Shown in pieces: positions 24,450 through 33,850 of a stretch of DNA of 64,000 bases. A model generated the notes under the pieces. The model did not search any database. It worked only from the letters and a program-made list of their open reading frames with translations, and was not told the DNA's origin. The translations under genes were made by a program, and so were the position numbers. This DNA is from Verrucomicrobiia bacterium (GTDB lineage Bacteria; Verrucomicrobiota; Verrucomicrobiia; Limisphaerales; JADLHS01). Numbering within the stretch: the first letter of the stretch is position 1; every line of letters begins with the position of its first letter. The stretch lies in assembly GCA_011525685.1 (NCBI GenBank), contig WYBW01000080.1, positions 38,319 through 102,318 of the forward strand. The letters are read 5' to 3'.

Positions 24450-27400
24450 ATGAAACCTGGCCGGTTCGGTCGCCGGCTTGCATTCGGGCTGCTCGCGGTT
24501 TGTTCCGGCGCACTCACCGCCACCGATTTTGACCGCGACATCAAGCCCATCCTCGCCGATCGCTGCTACTCGTGTCATGGCCCGGAAAAGCACCGCGGCG
24601 GTTTGCGGCTCGACCGAAAGGCCGATGCGCTGAAAGGCGGCGATTCGGGCGCGGTCATCGTCCCGCACCAAAGCGCGGAGAGTTTGCTGTTCCAAAATGT
24701 TTCGGGAGCGGATCCAGACAGCATCATGCCACCGAAGGGTGAACCATTGACGTCCGCGCAGGTGGCGTTGATCAAGAGCTGGATTGACGAAGGCGCACCG
24801 TGGCCGGATGACGCTGCGGGCACCGCCACCGCGCGAAATTCTCACTGGGCCTTTCAACCTCCGCAGCGACCGGCTGTACCCGTCGTCAAAGACCAGCGCT
24901 GGCCGCGCAATCCGATTGACCATTTTGTTCTCGCCCGGCTCGAGCAGGAAAACATCAAACCCTCGCCCGAAGCGGATCGAACCACTTTGATCCGCCGTCT
25001 GAGCCTCGACCTGCTGGGACTACCACCCTCACCGGAGGAAGTCGGAGAGTTTCGCAAGGACAAGTCGCCGGATGCTTACGAGCGGCTGGTGGCTCGCTTG
25101 CTGGCGTCGCCACATTTCGGCGAGCGCTGGGGACGACATTGGCTGGACCTTGCGCGTTATGCCGACAGTGACGGTTACGAGAAGGATTCGCCCCGGCCCT
25201 ACGCGTATCTATATCGTGATTGGGTCATCGAGGCCATCAACCGCGACCTGCCGTTCGACCAGTTCACCATCGAGCAACTGGCCGGCGACCTTTTGCCCGA
25301 CGCCACGATGGAACAGAAGATCGCCACCGGTTTTCACCGTCAGACGCTCATCAACAAGGAAGGCGGTGTGGACCAGGAGGAATTCCGCAACAAGGCCGTG
25401 GTGGACCGCGTGGACACGACGGGCGCGGTCTGGCTGGGTCTGACGGTCGGTTGCGCGGAGTGTCATTCGCACAAATACGACCCGATCACCCAGCGGGAGT
25501 TTTACCAACTGTTCGCCTTCTTCAACAACGCCGAGGATGCGGACCTGCCAGCGCCCACGCCCGCGGAACTCGCCAGTTACCAGGCCGCGAAAGAGAAATG
25601 GGATGCCGAGCAGGAACGGTTGAAGAAACCCTACGATGATTACGTTCGCGATTCGCTGCCAGGGAAACAGGCAGAATGGGAAGCGTCTGGCAAATTGGAA
25701 CTCGCGCTTTGGAATGTGCTTGAGCCGGCATCCGCGGCTTCCGCAAACGGCGCCACGCTTATTCCTCAATCCGATCGGAGCGTCCTCGCCTCCGGCATGA
25801 ATCCTTTGACCGAAACCTACAAGGTTGAAACCACCGTCGCGCCCCCTGCCATTACCGGATTCAGAGTCGAAGTGTTGCCAGACGAAACTGGCAAACCGGG
25901 CCGCACGGGCCACGGCAATTTTGTCCTGAGTGAATTCAGCATCATCGTCCGGCCAGCCAGCGGTACGGCAGCAAGAAGGGTTGACTTGAAGAACGCAGCG
26001 GCAGACTTTTCGCAGAAGAATTACGACGTGGCGGGGGCCATTGATGGCGACCCCAAAAGCGGTTGGGCCATCAGCCCGCAAAACCGCCAACGTCATCTGG
26101 CCGTTTTCGAGTGCGTCGAACCGCTGCAACCCGCCGCCGGAGACACATTGGTCTTCACCCTCGACCAGCAATTCGGCAACCAGCACACCATCGCCCGGTT
26201 TCGCCTGTCAGCCACCGCGAGTCCCGCGCCCCTGAAAGCCACGCTGACGGACGACCTGGTGACCGCGGCATTCAACAGCTCCCCAGGGCAACGGACGACC
26301 GAACAACGAGCCGCACTGGCGAAGTACTTTCGTGACGAGGTGGACGAAGAAGCGAAGAAGCTCCGCCAACCGATCGAGGAACACGCGAAGAAAGAGCCGA
26401 GGTTTCCAGAAACCAAAGCCGCCGTCCTGGCCGAGCGCGCCAGCCCCCGCGACACCCACATCCACCTTCGCGGCGATTTCCTGCGTCCCGGTGACAAGGT
26501 CGAAGCCGCAACGCCCGCGGCGCTCCACGGTTTCAAGCCGCGTGCGCAGAAGCCCGACCGCCTCGACCTGGCGCGCTGGCTGATGGAGGAGGCGAATCCC
26601 TTGACGAGCCGGGTTACCGTGAATCACATCTGGAAGAATTTGTTTGGCCGCGGGCTCGTGGCCAGCGTGAACGATTTCGGCACGCGCGGTGAGATGCCGT
26701 CGCATCCGGAGTTGCTCGACTGGCTGGCGACCGAGTTTCCGCGCCTGGGTTGGAGCCGCAAAGCCCTGATCCGGCTGATCGTCAGTTCCGCCACTTATCG
26801 GCAGTCGTCCCGTTACCGACCCGACTTGGAGGACCGCGATTCGCTCAACACGTTGCTGGCGCGCCAAAGCCGTTTGCGCCTCGAAGCGGAGATCGTCCGC
26901 GACATGCACCTGGCAGCCAGTGGATTGTTGTCCAAAAAGATTGGCGGCCCCAGCGTGCGGCCACCGTTGCCGGCGGACATCGCCGCGCTGGGCTACGCCA
27001 ATTCGGTCAAATGGAAGGAGAGCGAGGGTGAAGAGCGTTTCCGCCGCGGGATGTACATCTTTTTCCAGCGCACCGTCCCCTACCCCATGTTGATGACGTT
27101 TGACGCGCCGGACTCGAACGTCACCTGCACACGGCGCGAGCGCTCGAACACGCCGTTGCAGGCGCTGACGCTGTGGAACGACCCGGTCTTTTTCGATTGT
27201 GCCCGCGCTCTCGGCAAGCGTGTTGCCAGTGAACCCAGCCTGGATGCTCAACTCAAGCGGGCCTTCGAGCTGTGCCTGGCCCGCCCGCCGAGCCGCGCGG
27301 AATTGTCGCGGCTGCGTCAACTTTACGAGGACCAGGCCAGTCTCACGCGCGCAACGCCGGAGAGCGCACCCGCCATTCTCGGGCTTTATCAAAAATCCGA

Positions 27401-27488
27401 GCCTCCGCCGGACGCGGTGGAACTGGCCAGCCTGGTGGCCGCCGTCCGCGTCATCATGAACCTCGACGAATTCATCACGCGCGACTGA
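24450..27488 (+). CDS. PSD1/DUF1549/DUF1553 cytochrome-type protein
   Basis: A 1012-residue exported protein of the kind abundant in Planctomycetota and Verrucomicrobiota. After a signal peptide (LAFGLLAVCSGALTA) comes a planctomycete cytochrome C domain with the single haem-binding motif CYSCH (DIKPILADRCYSCHGPEK). Next are DUF1549 (residues about 150-360, with HFGERWGRHWLDLARYADSDGY and a second C-x2-C-H-like CAECHSHKYDPI), a beta-rich middle region resembling a discoidin or jelly-roll module (about 450-590), and C-terminal DUF1553 (NRVTVNHIWKNLFGRG-like region, RRERSNTPLQALTLWND). It is paired with the DUF1501 gene 1 base downstream. A longer start at 24417 is possible. Confidence 0.9.
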   Translation: MKPGRFGRRLAFGLLAVCSGALTATDFDRDIKPILADRCYSCHGPEKHRGGLRLDRKADALKGGDSGAVIVPHQSAESLLFQNVSGADPDSIMPPKGEPLTSAQVALIKSWIDEGAPWPDDAAGTATARNSHWAFQPPQRPAVPVVKDQRWPRNPIDHFVLARLEQENIKPSPEADRTTLIRRLSLDLLGLPPSPEEVGEFRKDKSPDAYERLVARLLASPHFGERWGRHWLDLARYADSDGYEKDSPRPYAYLYRDWVIEAINRDLPFDQFTIEQLAGDLLPDATMEQKIATGFHRQTLINKEGGVDQEEFRNKAVVDRVDTTGAVWLGLTVGCAECHSHKYDPITQREFYQLFAFFNNAEDADLPAPTPAELASYQAAKEKWDAEQERLKKPYDDYVRDSLPGKQAEWEASGKLELALWNVLEPASAASANGATLIPQSDRSVLASGMNPLTETYKVETTVAPPAITGFRVEVLPDETGKPGRTGHGNFVLSEFSIIVRPASGTAARRVDLKNAAADFSQKNYDVAGAIDGDPKSGWAISPQNRQRHLAVFECVEPLQPAAGDTLVFTLDQQFGNQHTIARFRLSATASPAPLKATLTDDLVTAAFNSSPGQRTTEQRAALAKYFRDEVDEEAKKLRQPIEEHAKKEPRFPETKAAVLAERASPRDTHIHLRGDFLRPGDKVEAATPAALHGFKPRAQKPDRLDLARWLMEEANPLTSRVTVNHIWKNLFGRGLVASVNDFGTRGEMPSHPELLDWLATEFPRLGWSRKALIRLIVSSATYRQSSRYRPDLEDRDSLNTLLARQSRLRLEAEIVRDMHLAASGLLSKKIGGPSVRPPLPADIAALGYANSVKWKESEGEERFRRGMYIFFQRTVPYPMLMTFDAPDSNVTCTRRERSNTPLQALTLWNDPVFFDCARALGKRVASEPSLDAQLKRAFELCLARPPSRAELSRLRQLYEDQASLTRATPESAPAILGLYQKSEPPPDAVELASLVAAVRVIMNLDEFITRD

Positions 27489-27489
27489 T

Positions 27490-28971
27490 ATGAGCCCCGA
27501 AGACATCATCAAACTGACGCGGCGGGATTTCCTCGCCACGAGCGCCAGCGGCATCGGCGGGCTGGCGCTGGCTTCGTTGTTCAAGGCGGACGGCTTGCTG
27601 GCCAAAGAGGCGGACCAGACTGCGGCCAGACCAGAATCGCCGCGCGGGCCGCATTTCCAGCCGCGCGCGAGGAATTGCATCTTCATCTACATGGAAGGCG
27701 CCCCAAGCCAGATGGATTTGTTCGATCCCAAGCCCAAGCTCAACGAGATGAACGGGCAGAAGCTGCCGGATTCGATGCTGGAGAAGGTTCGTTTCGCCTT
27801 CATCCAGAAGGAGGGCGCGCGGCTGATGGGTTCGCCCCGAAAGTTTTCCAAACACGGCCAGTGCGGCATGGAGTTGTCCGACCTGATTCCGCACATTGCC
27901 TCGTGCGCCGACGACATCGCGCTGATCCGCTCGATGCACACCGATCAGTTCAATCATCATCCCGGCCAGTTGATGATGCAGTGCGGCTCGCCGATGTTTG
28001 GCCGGCCCACGATGGGCGCGTGGCTCAATTACGGACTCGGCAGCGAATCGAAGAATCTGCCGGGCTATGTGGTGTTGACCGCCGGGCGCGGCACCAGCGG
28101 AGGAGCCTCTCTCTGGTCCAGCGGATTTCTTCCCTCCAACTATGCGGGCGTGTTGTTCCGCAACCAGGGCGATCCGGTGCTCAACCTGGGCAACCCGCCG
28201 GGCATCACGGAAAAGATGCAGCACTACGGGCTGGATGCCATCACCGATCTCAACCGGCTTCGTCACGAGCAGGTGCGCGACCCGGAAATCGCCAGCCGCA
28301 TCAATGCGTACGAACTGGCGTTCCGGATGCAGACGGCCGCGCCGGAGTTGATTGACCTTTCCGGGGAAACCAAGGCCACGCTCGAAGCCTACGGTGTTGA
28401 CCGCGAGGACGCGAACATCAAGGCGGATCGCGCCGGCGGCCCCGGCCAATACAAGACGTTTGCCACAAATTGTCTGCTCGCGCGGCGGCTGATCGAGCGC
28501 GGCGTGCGATTCGTCAACATCTTCCACGCCTCTTGGGATCATCACAGCAACCTCGACAATGAACTGGCGTTCAACAGCGGCATGGCCGACCAGCCGATTG
28601 CCGCGTTGCTCAAGGACCTCAAGCAACGCGGACTGCTGGATGAAACACTTGTCGTGTGGGGTTCGGAATTTGGCCGCACGCCGCTGGGTGAGAATCGAGT
28701 CGGCTACCAGTCTGTCACGGGGCGCGATCATCATCCGTTCGCGTTCAGCCTGTGGCTGGCCGGCGGCGGCGTGAAAGGCGGGCAGGTCATCGGGGAGACG
28801 GACGACATCGGCTGGAACATCGTCAAGGACCCGATTCACATCAACGATCTGCACGCGACGATTCTTCATCTTTTCGGTTTGGAGCACACCAGGTTGACCT
28901 ACCGATTTCAGGGCCGTGATTTTCGGCTGACCGATGTGGCCGGCAAGGTCGTGGACAAACTGCTGGCCTGA
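27490..28971 (+). CDS. DUF1501 protein (sulfatase-like fold, secreted)
   Basis: A 493-residue protein whose N-terminus carries a Tat-like signal (TRRDFLATSASGIGGLALASL). The body has the DUF1501 hallmarks: NCIFIYMEGAPSQMDLFDPKP, MHTDQFNHHPGQLMMQ, HASWDHHSNLDN, VVWGSEFGRTPL and GRDHHPFAFSLWLAGGG. These resemble the metal-binding strands of the alkaline-phosphatase/sulfatase superfamily. It follows the PSD1/DUF1553 gene by 1 base, the usual pairing in these phyla. The substrate of the pair is unknown, though a role in extracellular oxidative or hydrolytic processing is often proposed. Confidence 0.9.
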   Translation: MSPEDIIKLTRRDFLATSASGIGGLALASLFKADGLLAKEADQTAARPESPRGPHFQPRARNCIFIYMEGAPSQMDLFDPKPKLNEMNGQKLPDSMLEKVRFAFIQKEGARLMGSPRKFSKHGQCGMELSDLIPHIASCADDIALIRSMHTDQFNHHPGQLMMQCGSPMFGRPTMGAWLNYGLGSESKNLPGYVVLTAGRGTSGGASLWSSGFLPSNYAGVLFRNQGDPVLNLGNPPGITEKMQHYGLDAITDLNRLRHEQVRDPEIASRINAYELAFRMQTAAPELIDLSGETKATLEAYGVDREDANIKADRAGGPGQYKTFATNCLLARRLIERGVRFVNIFHASWDHHSNLDNELAFNSGMADQPIAALLKDLKQRGLLDETLVVWGSEFGRTPLGENRVGYQSVTGRDHHPFAFSLWLAGGGVKGGQVIGETDDIGWNIVKDPIHINDLHATILHLFGLEHTRLTYRFQGRDFRLTDVAGKVVDKLLA

Positions 28972-29052
28972 TCGCCCGGGCCATCCGCCGGGCCCCGCGG
29001 GCCGACGCTTTTGTGCTCGCCGAAACCCGGGCGGCTGTCGTAGAAAAGCGGC

Positions 29053-29892
29053 ATGGAAGTCTTTCTGAACGGTCAGTTTCTGGCCGAGGGGCGGGCGGTT
29101 GTTCCGGTGCGGGACCGCGGGTTCATGTATGGGGACGGGTTGTTTGAAACCATGCGGGTCTTCAACGGGAAACCTTTTCGGATGGCGCAGCATCTGGAGC
29201 GCATGGTTCGCGGGGCCGACTTCCTCAAAATTCCCCTTCCCTACACCCCGAGGCAGCTCCAGCAATTCGCCGAGGAACTCATTGCGAAGAACCAGATGCC
29301 CGATGCGGTCCTGCGCGTCACGCTTACCCGCGGCCCGGGCGCGCGCGGCTACTCGCCAAAGAGCGATGGCGCACCAACGGTTACGATGACCCTGCACGAA
29401 GCGCCGCCGCTGGACCCGAAGCTCCCGCCCCAATGGAGCCTGGTCCGTTCGTCATTCCGGATCCCCGCAAGTGATCCCTTGTCGTCATTCAAGACCTTGA
29501 ACAAGCTGGGGGCCATCATGGCGCGCGCCGAGGCGGAGGCTCAGGGCGCCGACGAGGCCCTGCTCACCAACACGAACGGCGAGGTCGCCGAAACGGCCGG
29601 CGCCAACCTGTTCTGGATTTATCACGACAAGATCTGCACCACGCCCACGGGCCGGGGTGTGTTGCCGGGCATCACACGCGCGGTGGTGCTGGAGATTTGC
29701 CAGGTGCTGGGCCTGCCCACGAACAAGCGCGTGATCAAACCCGAGGCGTTGCGGAACGCCGAGGGGATTTTCCTCACCCAAAGCGTGCTGGGCATCGTGA
29801 CCATCTCCCTGCTGGACGGTGAGCCCGTTCCGCCTTCGCCACTGGTGGACAAGATCCATGCCGCGTATTGTGAGATGCTGGCCCGCGAATAA
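29053..29892 (+). CDS. pabC: Class IV aminotransferase, probably aminodeoxychorismate lyase (PabC)
   Basis: A 279-residue PLP enzyme of fold type IV. Recognisable are VRDRGFMYGDGLFETMRVFNG, the PLP-binding lysine in FKTLNKLGAIMARAEA, NGEVAETAGANLFW and the phosphate-binding GVLPGITRAVVLEI. The family covers branched-chain and D-amino-acid aminotransferases and 4-amino-4-deoxychorismate lyase. The short length and the presence of pabB nearby favour PabC, which releases p-aminobenzoate and pyruvate. Sequence alone does not exclude a D-amino-acid transaminase. Confidence 0.75.
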   Translation: MEVFLNGQFLAEGRAVVPVRDRGFMYGDGLFETMRVFNGKPFRMAQHLERMVRGADFLKIPLPYTPRQLQQFAEELIAKNQMPDAVLRVTLTRGPGARGYSPKSDGAPTVTMTLHEAPPLDPKLPPQWSLVRSSFRIPASDPLSSFKTLNKLGAIMARAEAEAQGADEALLTNTNGEVAETAGANLFWIYHDKICTTPTGRGVLPGITRAVVLEICQVLGLPTNKRVIKPEALRNAEGIFLTQSVLGIVTISLLDGEPVPPSPLVDKIHAAYCEMLARE

Positions 29893-29922
29893 ATCCGGCC
29901 CGGTGTTTTTCCGAATAAGGGT

Positions 29923-29950
29923 TTGACACTCCGGGACCGAAACTTATCTT
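29923..29950 (+). promoter_or_regulatory. Sigma-70-type promoter upstream of the Ala/Pro-rich protein gene
   Basis: A consensus -35 TTGACA (29923-29928), 16 bases of spacer and TATCTT (29945-29950) as -10 lie 16 bases before the ATG at 29966. This is the clearest housekeeping promoter in the window. Confidence 0.65.
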
Positions 29951-29965
29951 GGACACGTAAACTTT

Positions 29966-30394
29966 ATGGCCGAAAACATTCCCAATGTTCCCACTGGTGC
30001 CGTTCCGCCCAAAAAGGAAACCGGCAAGGTCCAGCCGAAGAAGGAAACCGTCCGCATCAATCTGCCGCCCAAACCCTCGGCCGCACCCACCATCAAACTG
30101 CCCACGCTGCCGCCCGGCGGCCCGACCGGCGCGTCGGCTGCCCCTGCAGCCGCTCCGGCGCCGGCCGGCGCACCAGCCGCTGCTGCGCCCTCGGCACCGC
30201 GGGCCACCGCCGCCCCGGTCGCCTCCCGCCCTGCCGCCGCTCCACCCACTGCTTCGCGACCCGCGCCTGCCAGGAGCGCCGCGCCCACCGTTAGTGGTCT
30301 CGACAAGGGCCTTTCCATCGCCGCCGCAGTGGTAGGGTTGGTGGCCGTCGCCAGCGTGGTTTACCTGCTGCTCATGGTATTTCCGCCCGAATAG
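29966..30394 (+). CDS. Ala/Pro-rich protein with C-terminal transmembrane helix
   Basis: A 142-residue protein of unknown function. The N-terminal 45 residues are Lys/Pro-rich ([19 protein letters not shown]). The middle (45-110) is almost entirely Ala, Pro and Ser. A single hydrophobic helix ([25 protein letters not shown], about 115-138) ends the protein. The arrangement suggests a tail-anchored inner-membrane protein with a flexible cytosolic arm. It lies between pabC and thioredoxin and has its own promoter. Confidence 0.75.
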   Translation: MAENIPNVPTGAVPPKKETGKVQPKKETVRINLPPKPSAAPTIKLPTLPPGGPTGASAAPAAAPAPAGAPAAAAPSAPRATAAPVASRPAAAPPTASRPAPARSAAPTVSGLDKGLSIAAAVVGLVAVASVVYLLLMVFPPE

Positions 30395-30438
30395 TCGGCG
30401 ACCGGGCCGCTCCCTGCCGTTTCCATTGCCTTTCGCTT

Positions 30439-30771
30439 ATGGCTTCAACCAACATTGTCAATTTGACCCAGGAAAACTTCGCCACGGAAGTGCTGCAATC
30501 CAGTTCGCCCGTGCTGGTGGATTTCTGGGCTGAGTGGTGCGGTCCCTGCAAGATGATCGCTCCGGTGCTCGACGAATTGGCCGACGAATACCTCGGCCGC
30601 GCCAAGGTGGGCAAAGTAAACATTGATGAGCAGCAGGGACTGGCCGCCCAGTATGGCGTCCGGGCCATTCCCACCCTGCTGGTGTTCAAGCAGGGCCAGG
30701 TGGCGGATCAACTGGTGGGTGCGCGGAGCAAGCGCGACCTCAAGGCCAGCCTTGACCGCGTCGCAGGGTGA
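30439..30771 (+). CDS. trxA: Thioredoxin
   Basis: A 110-residue cytosolic thiol-disulfide oxidoreductase. The active site WCGPCK (Cys34, Cys37) lies in [18 protein letters not shown]. The cis-proline loop is [13 protein letters not shown], and the family's buried Asp is present (VDFW). Length and motifs are those of classical Trx1. The next gene, a GspF-like protein, follows after 21 bases. Confidence 0.95.
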   Translation: MASTNIVNLTQENFATEVLQSSSPVLVDFWAEWCGPCKMIAPVLDELADEYLGRAKVGKVNIDEQQGLAAQYGVRAIPTLLVFKQGQVADQLVGARSKRDLKASLDRVAG

Positions 30772-30792
30772 GCCACACTGCCGGCGGCCATC

Positions 30793-31797
30793 ATGCCGCT
30801 GATCATCACCCCCGGCCAGCTCGCCCGCCGCTCCGAGTTATACCACCAACTCGGCCAGCTCACGGCGGCGGGTTTGGGCCTCACCCGCGCCATTGAACAA
30901 CTTCAGCGCGCACCGCCGTCTCGCGCCTTCCGCCGCCCGCTCGGTCGTGTGCTGACGGAAATTGGCGCCGGTTTCACGTTTTCAGAGTCGGTCCGGCGCG
31001 CGGGCCGTTGGCTGCCGGAGTTCGACATCGCCTTGCTTGACGCCGGAGAGCGCAGCGGCCGGCTGGATGCGTGTTTCCAGGTGCTGGCCAATTACTATTC
31101 TGATCGCGCCCGGCTGGCCCGGCAGATGTTGGCTGAAATGGCGTATCCGGCGTTCCTGCTGCACTTCGCGGTGTTCATCCTGCCCTTCGCGCAATTCTTC
31201 ACGACCGGCGACGGGTTCACCTATTTGACCAAGACGGTGGGCTTGTTGATTCCCCTCTACGCCGTTATCGGCCTGCTGGTATTCGCCGCTCAAAACCAGC
31301 ACAGCGAATTCTGGCGTGGCTGGGTGGAGAGATTCGTCCGGCTGATCCCAGTCCTGGGCCGGGCGCGGCGCGATCTGGCGTTGTCCCGTCTGGCCATGGC
31401 GTTGGAAGCATTGATCAGCGCAGGGGTGTCCATCATTGAAGCTTGGGATTTGGCTGCGGGCGTGAGTGGCTCGCCGGCGCTGCGACGCACGGTGCAGGCC
31501 TGGCGGCCGGACGTGCTGGCGGGCCAGACCCCCTCCGAAGCTCTCAACGCTTCGGGGAAGTTCCCCGACTTGTTTGCCAATCAATATGCGACGGGAGAGA
31601 TCAGCGGCAAATTGGATGAAGTGCTGGGCCGGTTGCATCGCTACTACGAGGAGGAGGGAACGCGCAGACTGCGCGCGGCCGCCCAATGGACACCCCGCAT
31701 TGCTTATCTGGTCATCGCGCTGGCGATCGCCTGGCAAATCATCAAATTCTGGTCCGCCTACTTCCAGGAGATTCGCAACGTCATGGAGGGTTTTTGA
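30793..31797 (+). CDS. Type II secretion system F-family inner-membrane protein
   Basis: A 334-residue protein with two T2SSF (GspF/PilC-like) domains. The first spans about residues 12-135 ([35 protein letters not shown]) and the second 195-315 ([43 protein letters not shown]). Three transmembrane helices sit around residues 115-135, 152-172 and 300-320. GspF/PilC proteins form the inner-membrane platform of type II secretion or type IV pili. No ATPase or pseudopilin gene is nearby, so this is an isolated platform subunit. Confidence 0.85.
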   Translation: MPLIITPGQLARRSELYHQLGQLTAAGLGLTRAIEQLQRAPPSRAFRRPLGRVLTEIGAGFTFSESVRRAGRWLPEFDIALLDAGERSGRLDACFQVLANYYSDRARLARQMLAEMAYPAFLLHFAVFILPFAQFFTTGDGFTYLTKTVGLLIPLYAVIGLLVFAAQNQHSEFWRGWVERFVRLIPVLGRARRDLALSRLAMALEALISAGVSIIEAWDLAAGVSGSPALRRTVQAWRPDVLAGQTPSEALNASGKFPDLFANQYATGEISGKLDEVLGRLHRYYEEEGTRRLRAAAQWTPRIAYLVIALAIAWQIIKFWSAYFQEIRNVMEGF

Positions 31798-31941
31798 CCG
31801 ACGAGGAAATCCCCTGCCCTGCGAGTTCGTGACAACCCGACGGGCAATAACTGTGGGCTGAATTGGGCCGGTTCTTCACCGCGTCTCCACGTTTTTCCTT
31901 TCAACCGACTCAGTCCGTTGCCAGTTTTATCCCGAAACAGA

Positions 31942-32658
31942 ATGCAACAATTCTCCGCTCTCGACGGCGCACTACTAATTGACAAGCCGGCCGGGCCAAC
32001 GTCGCACGATGTCGTTGCCGCCATCCGGCGCCAGTTCCGCATCGAAAAGGTCGGCCACTGCGGCACGCTCGATCCCAACGCGACCGGCCTGTTGATCATT
32101 GTGCTGGGCCGGGGCACCAAGCTGTCCGAAAAGCTGATGTCCGATGACAAGGTCTATGAAGGCACGATCCAGTTTGGCGAGACGACGGACAGCTATGATG
32201 CCGACGGCGAACTGGTCGCCTCGCTGCCCGTGCCCCCCCTGACCCTGGATCAGCTCAATGAAGCGGCAGCCGAATTCGTGGGTGATCTGATGCAGAAGCC
32301 GCCGATGGTGTCCGCCGTGAAGAAAGGCGGTGTGCCGCTTTACAAACTGGCGCGCAAAGGAGTGGAGGTGGAGCGCGAACCGCGGTTGATTCACATCTAC
32401 AACTTTCGCTTCACCGATTACCGCGAGCCGTTGGGGACGTTCAGCATCGCCTGCACCAAGGGCACTTATGTCCGCAGCCTGGCGCACGAACTGGGGCAGA
32501 AACTTGGCTGTGGCGCGCATCTGGCAACGTTGCGCCGGACTGCCTCGGGGAAATTCGGCGTGACGGACGCCCGGCCGCTGGATGAAATCCTCCAGCTACC
32601 GGCTGTGGAATTGCAAAAGCGGGTGATTCCGTTCTTGAAACTGGCCGCGGCCTCATGA
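31942..32658 (+). CDS. truB: tRNA pseudouridine-55 synthase
   Basis: Makes pseudouridine 55 in the T-loop of tRNAs. The 238-residue product has the TruB core [17 protein letters not shown] and the catalytic Asp44 in [33 protein letters not shown], the [19 protein letters not shown] region and [15 protein letters not shown] follow. The ATG at 31942 was preferred to a TTG at 31918 because the core starts immediately after it. ribF follows, an order common in bacteria. Confidence 0.95.
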   Translation: MQQFSALDGALLIDKPAGPTSHDVVAAIRRQFRIEKVGHCGTLDPNATGLLIIVLGRGTKLSEKLMSDDKVYEGTIQFGETTDSYDADGELVASLPVPPLTLDQLNEAAAEFVGDLMQKPPMVSAVKKGGVPLYKLARKGVEVEREPRLIHIYNFRFTDYREPLGTFSIACTKGTYVRSLAHELGQKLGCGAHLATLRRTASGKFGVTDARPLDEILQLPAVELQKRVIPFLKLAAAS

Positions 32659-32741
32659 TTCTGCCTGCGGATGAACGTGCTTGAAAACAGCTTGACGTAC
32701 TTGGCTCCCAGTCCGTGTTGGTCTGCGTCCCTCCCTGGTTG

Positions 32742-33737
32742 ATGAAGATCATTCACTCCGCCGCCGAACTCCACTCCGGGAGCAGGAAAGTCTGCCTCGC
32801 CATCGGCTTCTTCGACGGCGTGCATCTGGGTCACCAGCAAATCATCCGGCAAACCATCGCCGATGCCCGCCAGCATGCTGGCCTGGCGCTGGTGCTGACT
32901 TTCGATCAACACCCGAACACCGTGGTCGCTCCGGACCGCGTGCCGCTCCTGATCCAGTCGCTGCCGCAGCGAATCCGCGCGATCGAATCGCTCGGGGCGG
33001 ACGCCTTGCTGGTGCTGCGATTCGACCGGCAGTTTAGTGAGCAGTCGGGCGAGAATTTCATTCGCCGCCTGGCGCAGGACCTGGGCCGGATTCAGAGCAT
33101 CTGCGTCGGTGCGGACTTCGTTTTCGGCCACAGACGCAGCGGAAACGTGGCGCTCTTGAGGAAGCTGGGAGAGGAACTCCGATTCACCGTCCACGGCATT
33201 GCCGCCGTGTCACTCGACGGACAGGTGGTCAGCAGCACGCGCATCCGTGAGGCGATTCGCTTGGGTGACTTTGACGCCGCCGGCCAGATGCTGGGGCACT
33301 CTTACTCCCTCGCCGCTCGCGTGATTAAGGGTGATCAACTCGGCGCGCAACTCGGATTTCCCACGGCGAACCTCGACGTCACCAACCTGGTCCTGCCGCC
33401 GAACGGCGTTTACGCGGCTCTTGTCCGGCGCAACACAGACGCCGCTCCTGGAGGCGCTCAGGGGCCTGTCCACCTAGAGGGAAAAGCGGAGGAGCCGAGC
33501 GCCGCGCATTGTGCCCACCGGGCTGTGCTCAACATTGGCACGCGTCCGACGTTGAATGCTCGAAGCAGCGAAACGCGAGTCGAGGTTCACCTTCTGGAAT
33601 TCTCCGGCGAGCTTTACGGCGAGGAACTGGAAGTCACCTTTGTCACCCGCCTGCGTGACGAGAGAAGGTTCTCTTCGTTGGAGGAATTGAAGGCACAGAT
33701 TAACCGTGACATCCTGGCCGCGCGAGGACGCTTCTGA
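32742..33737 (+). CDS. ribF: Bifunctional riboflavin kinase/FAD synthetase
   Basis: Makes FMN and FAD from riboflavin. The 331-residue product has an N-terminal FAD synthetase domain with the nucleotidyltransferase motif AIGFFDGVHLGHQQII, GADFVFGHRRSGN and SSTRIREAI. The C-terminal riboflavin kinase domain has GAQLGFPTANLDV, GVYAALV and NIGTRPTLN. Between GVYAALV and NIGTRPT the protein has roughly 25 more residues (NTDAAPGGAQGPVHLEGKAE) than usual members, a surface-loop insertion that may derive from a repeat. It lies 83 bases after truB. Confidence 0.94.
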   Translation: MKIIHSAAELHSGSRKVCLAIGFFDGVHLGHQQIIRQTIADARQHAGLALVLTFDQHPNTVVAPDRVPLLIQSLPQRIRAIESLGADALLVLRFDRQFSEQSGENFIRRLAQDLGRIQSICVGADFVFGHRRSGNVALLRKLGEELRFTVHGIAAVSLDGQVVSSTRIREAIRLGDFDAAGQMLGHSYSLAARVIKGDQLGAQLGFPTANLDVTNLVLPPNGVYAALVRRNTDAAPGGAQGPVHLEGKAEEPSAAHCAHRAVLNIGTRPTLNARSSETRVEVHLLEFSGELYGEELEVTFVTRLRDERRFSSLEELKAQINRDILAARGRF

Positions 33738-33850
33738 GCGGGCCGAAGGCTCGTGCGATTGGATTCCACGCTGCGACCTTGAATTTCCCGGGATTTCTCT
33801 GAACAATCACCCGCCTTTGGTTGTTAGTGGCAGCGAAACTCAATGAATCC

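Noticed and set aside
32659..32741. FMN riboswitch before ribF
   Set aside because: Only 83 bases separate truB and ribF, and the conserved RFN-element helices are not present.
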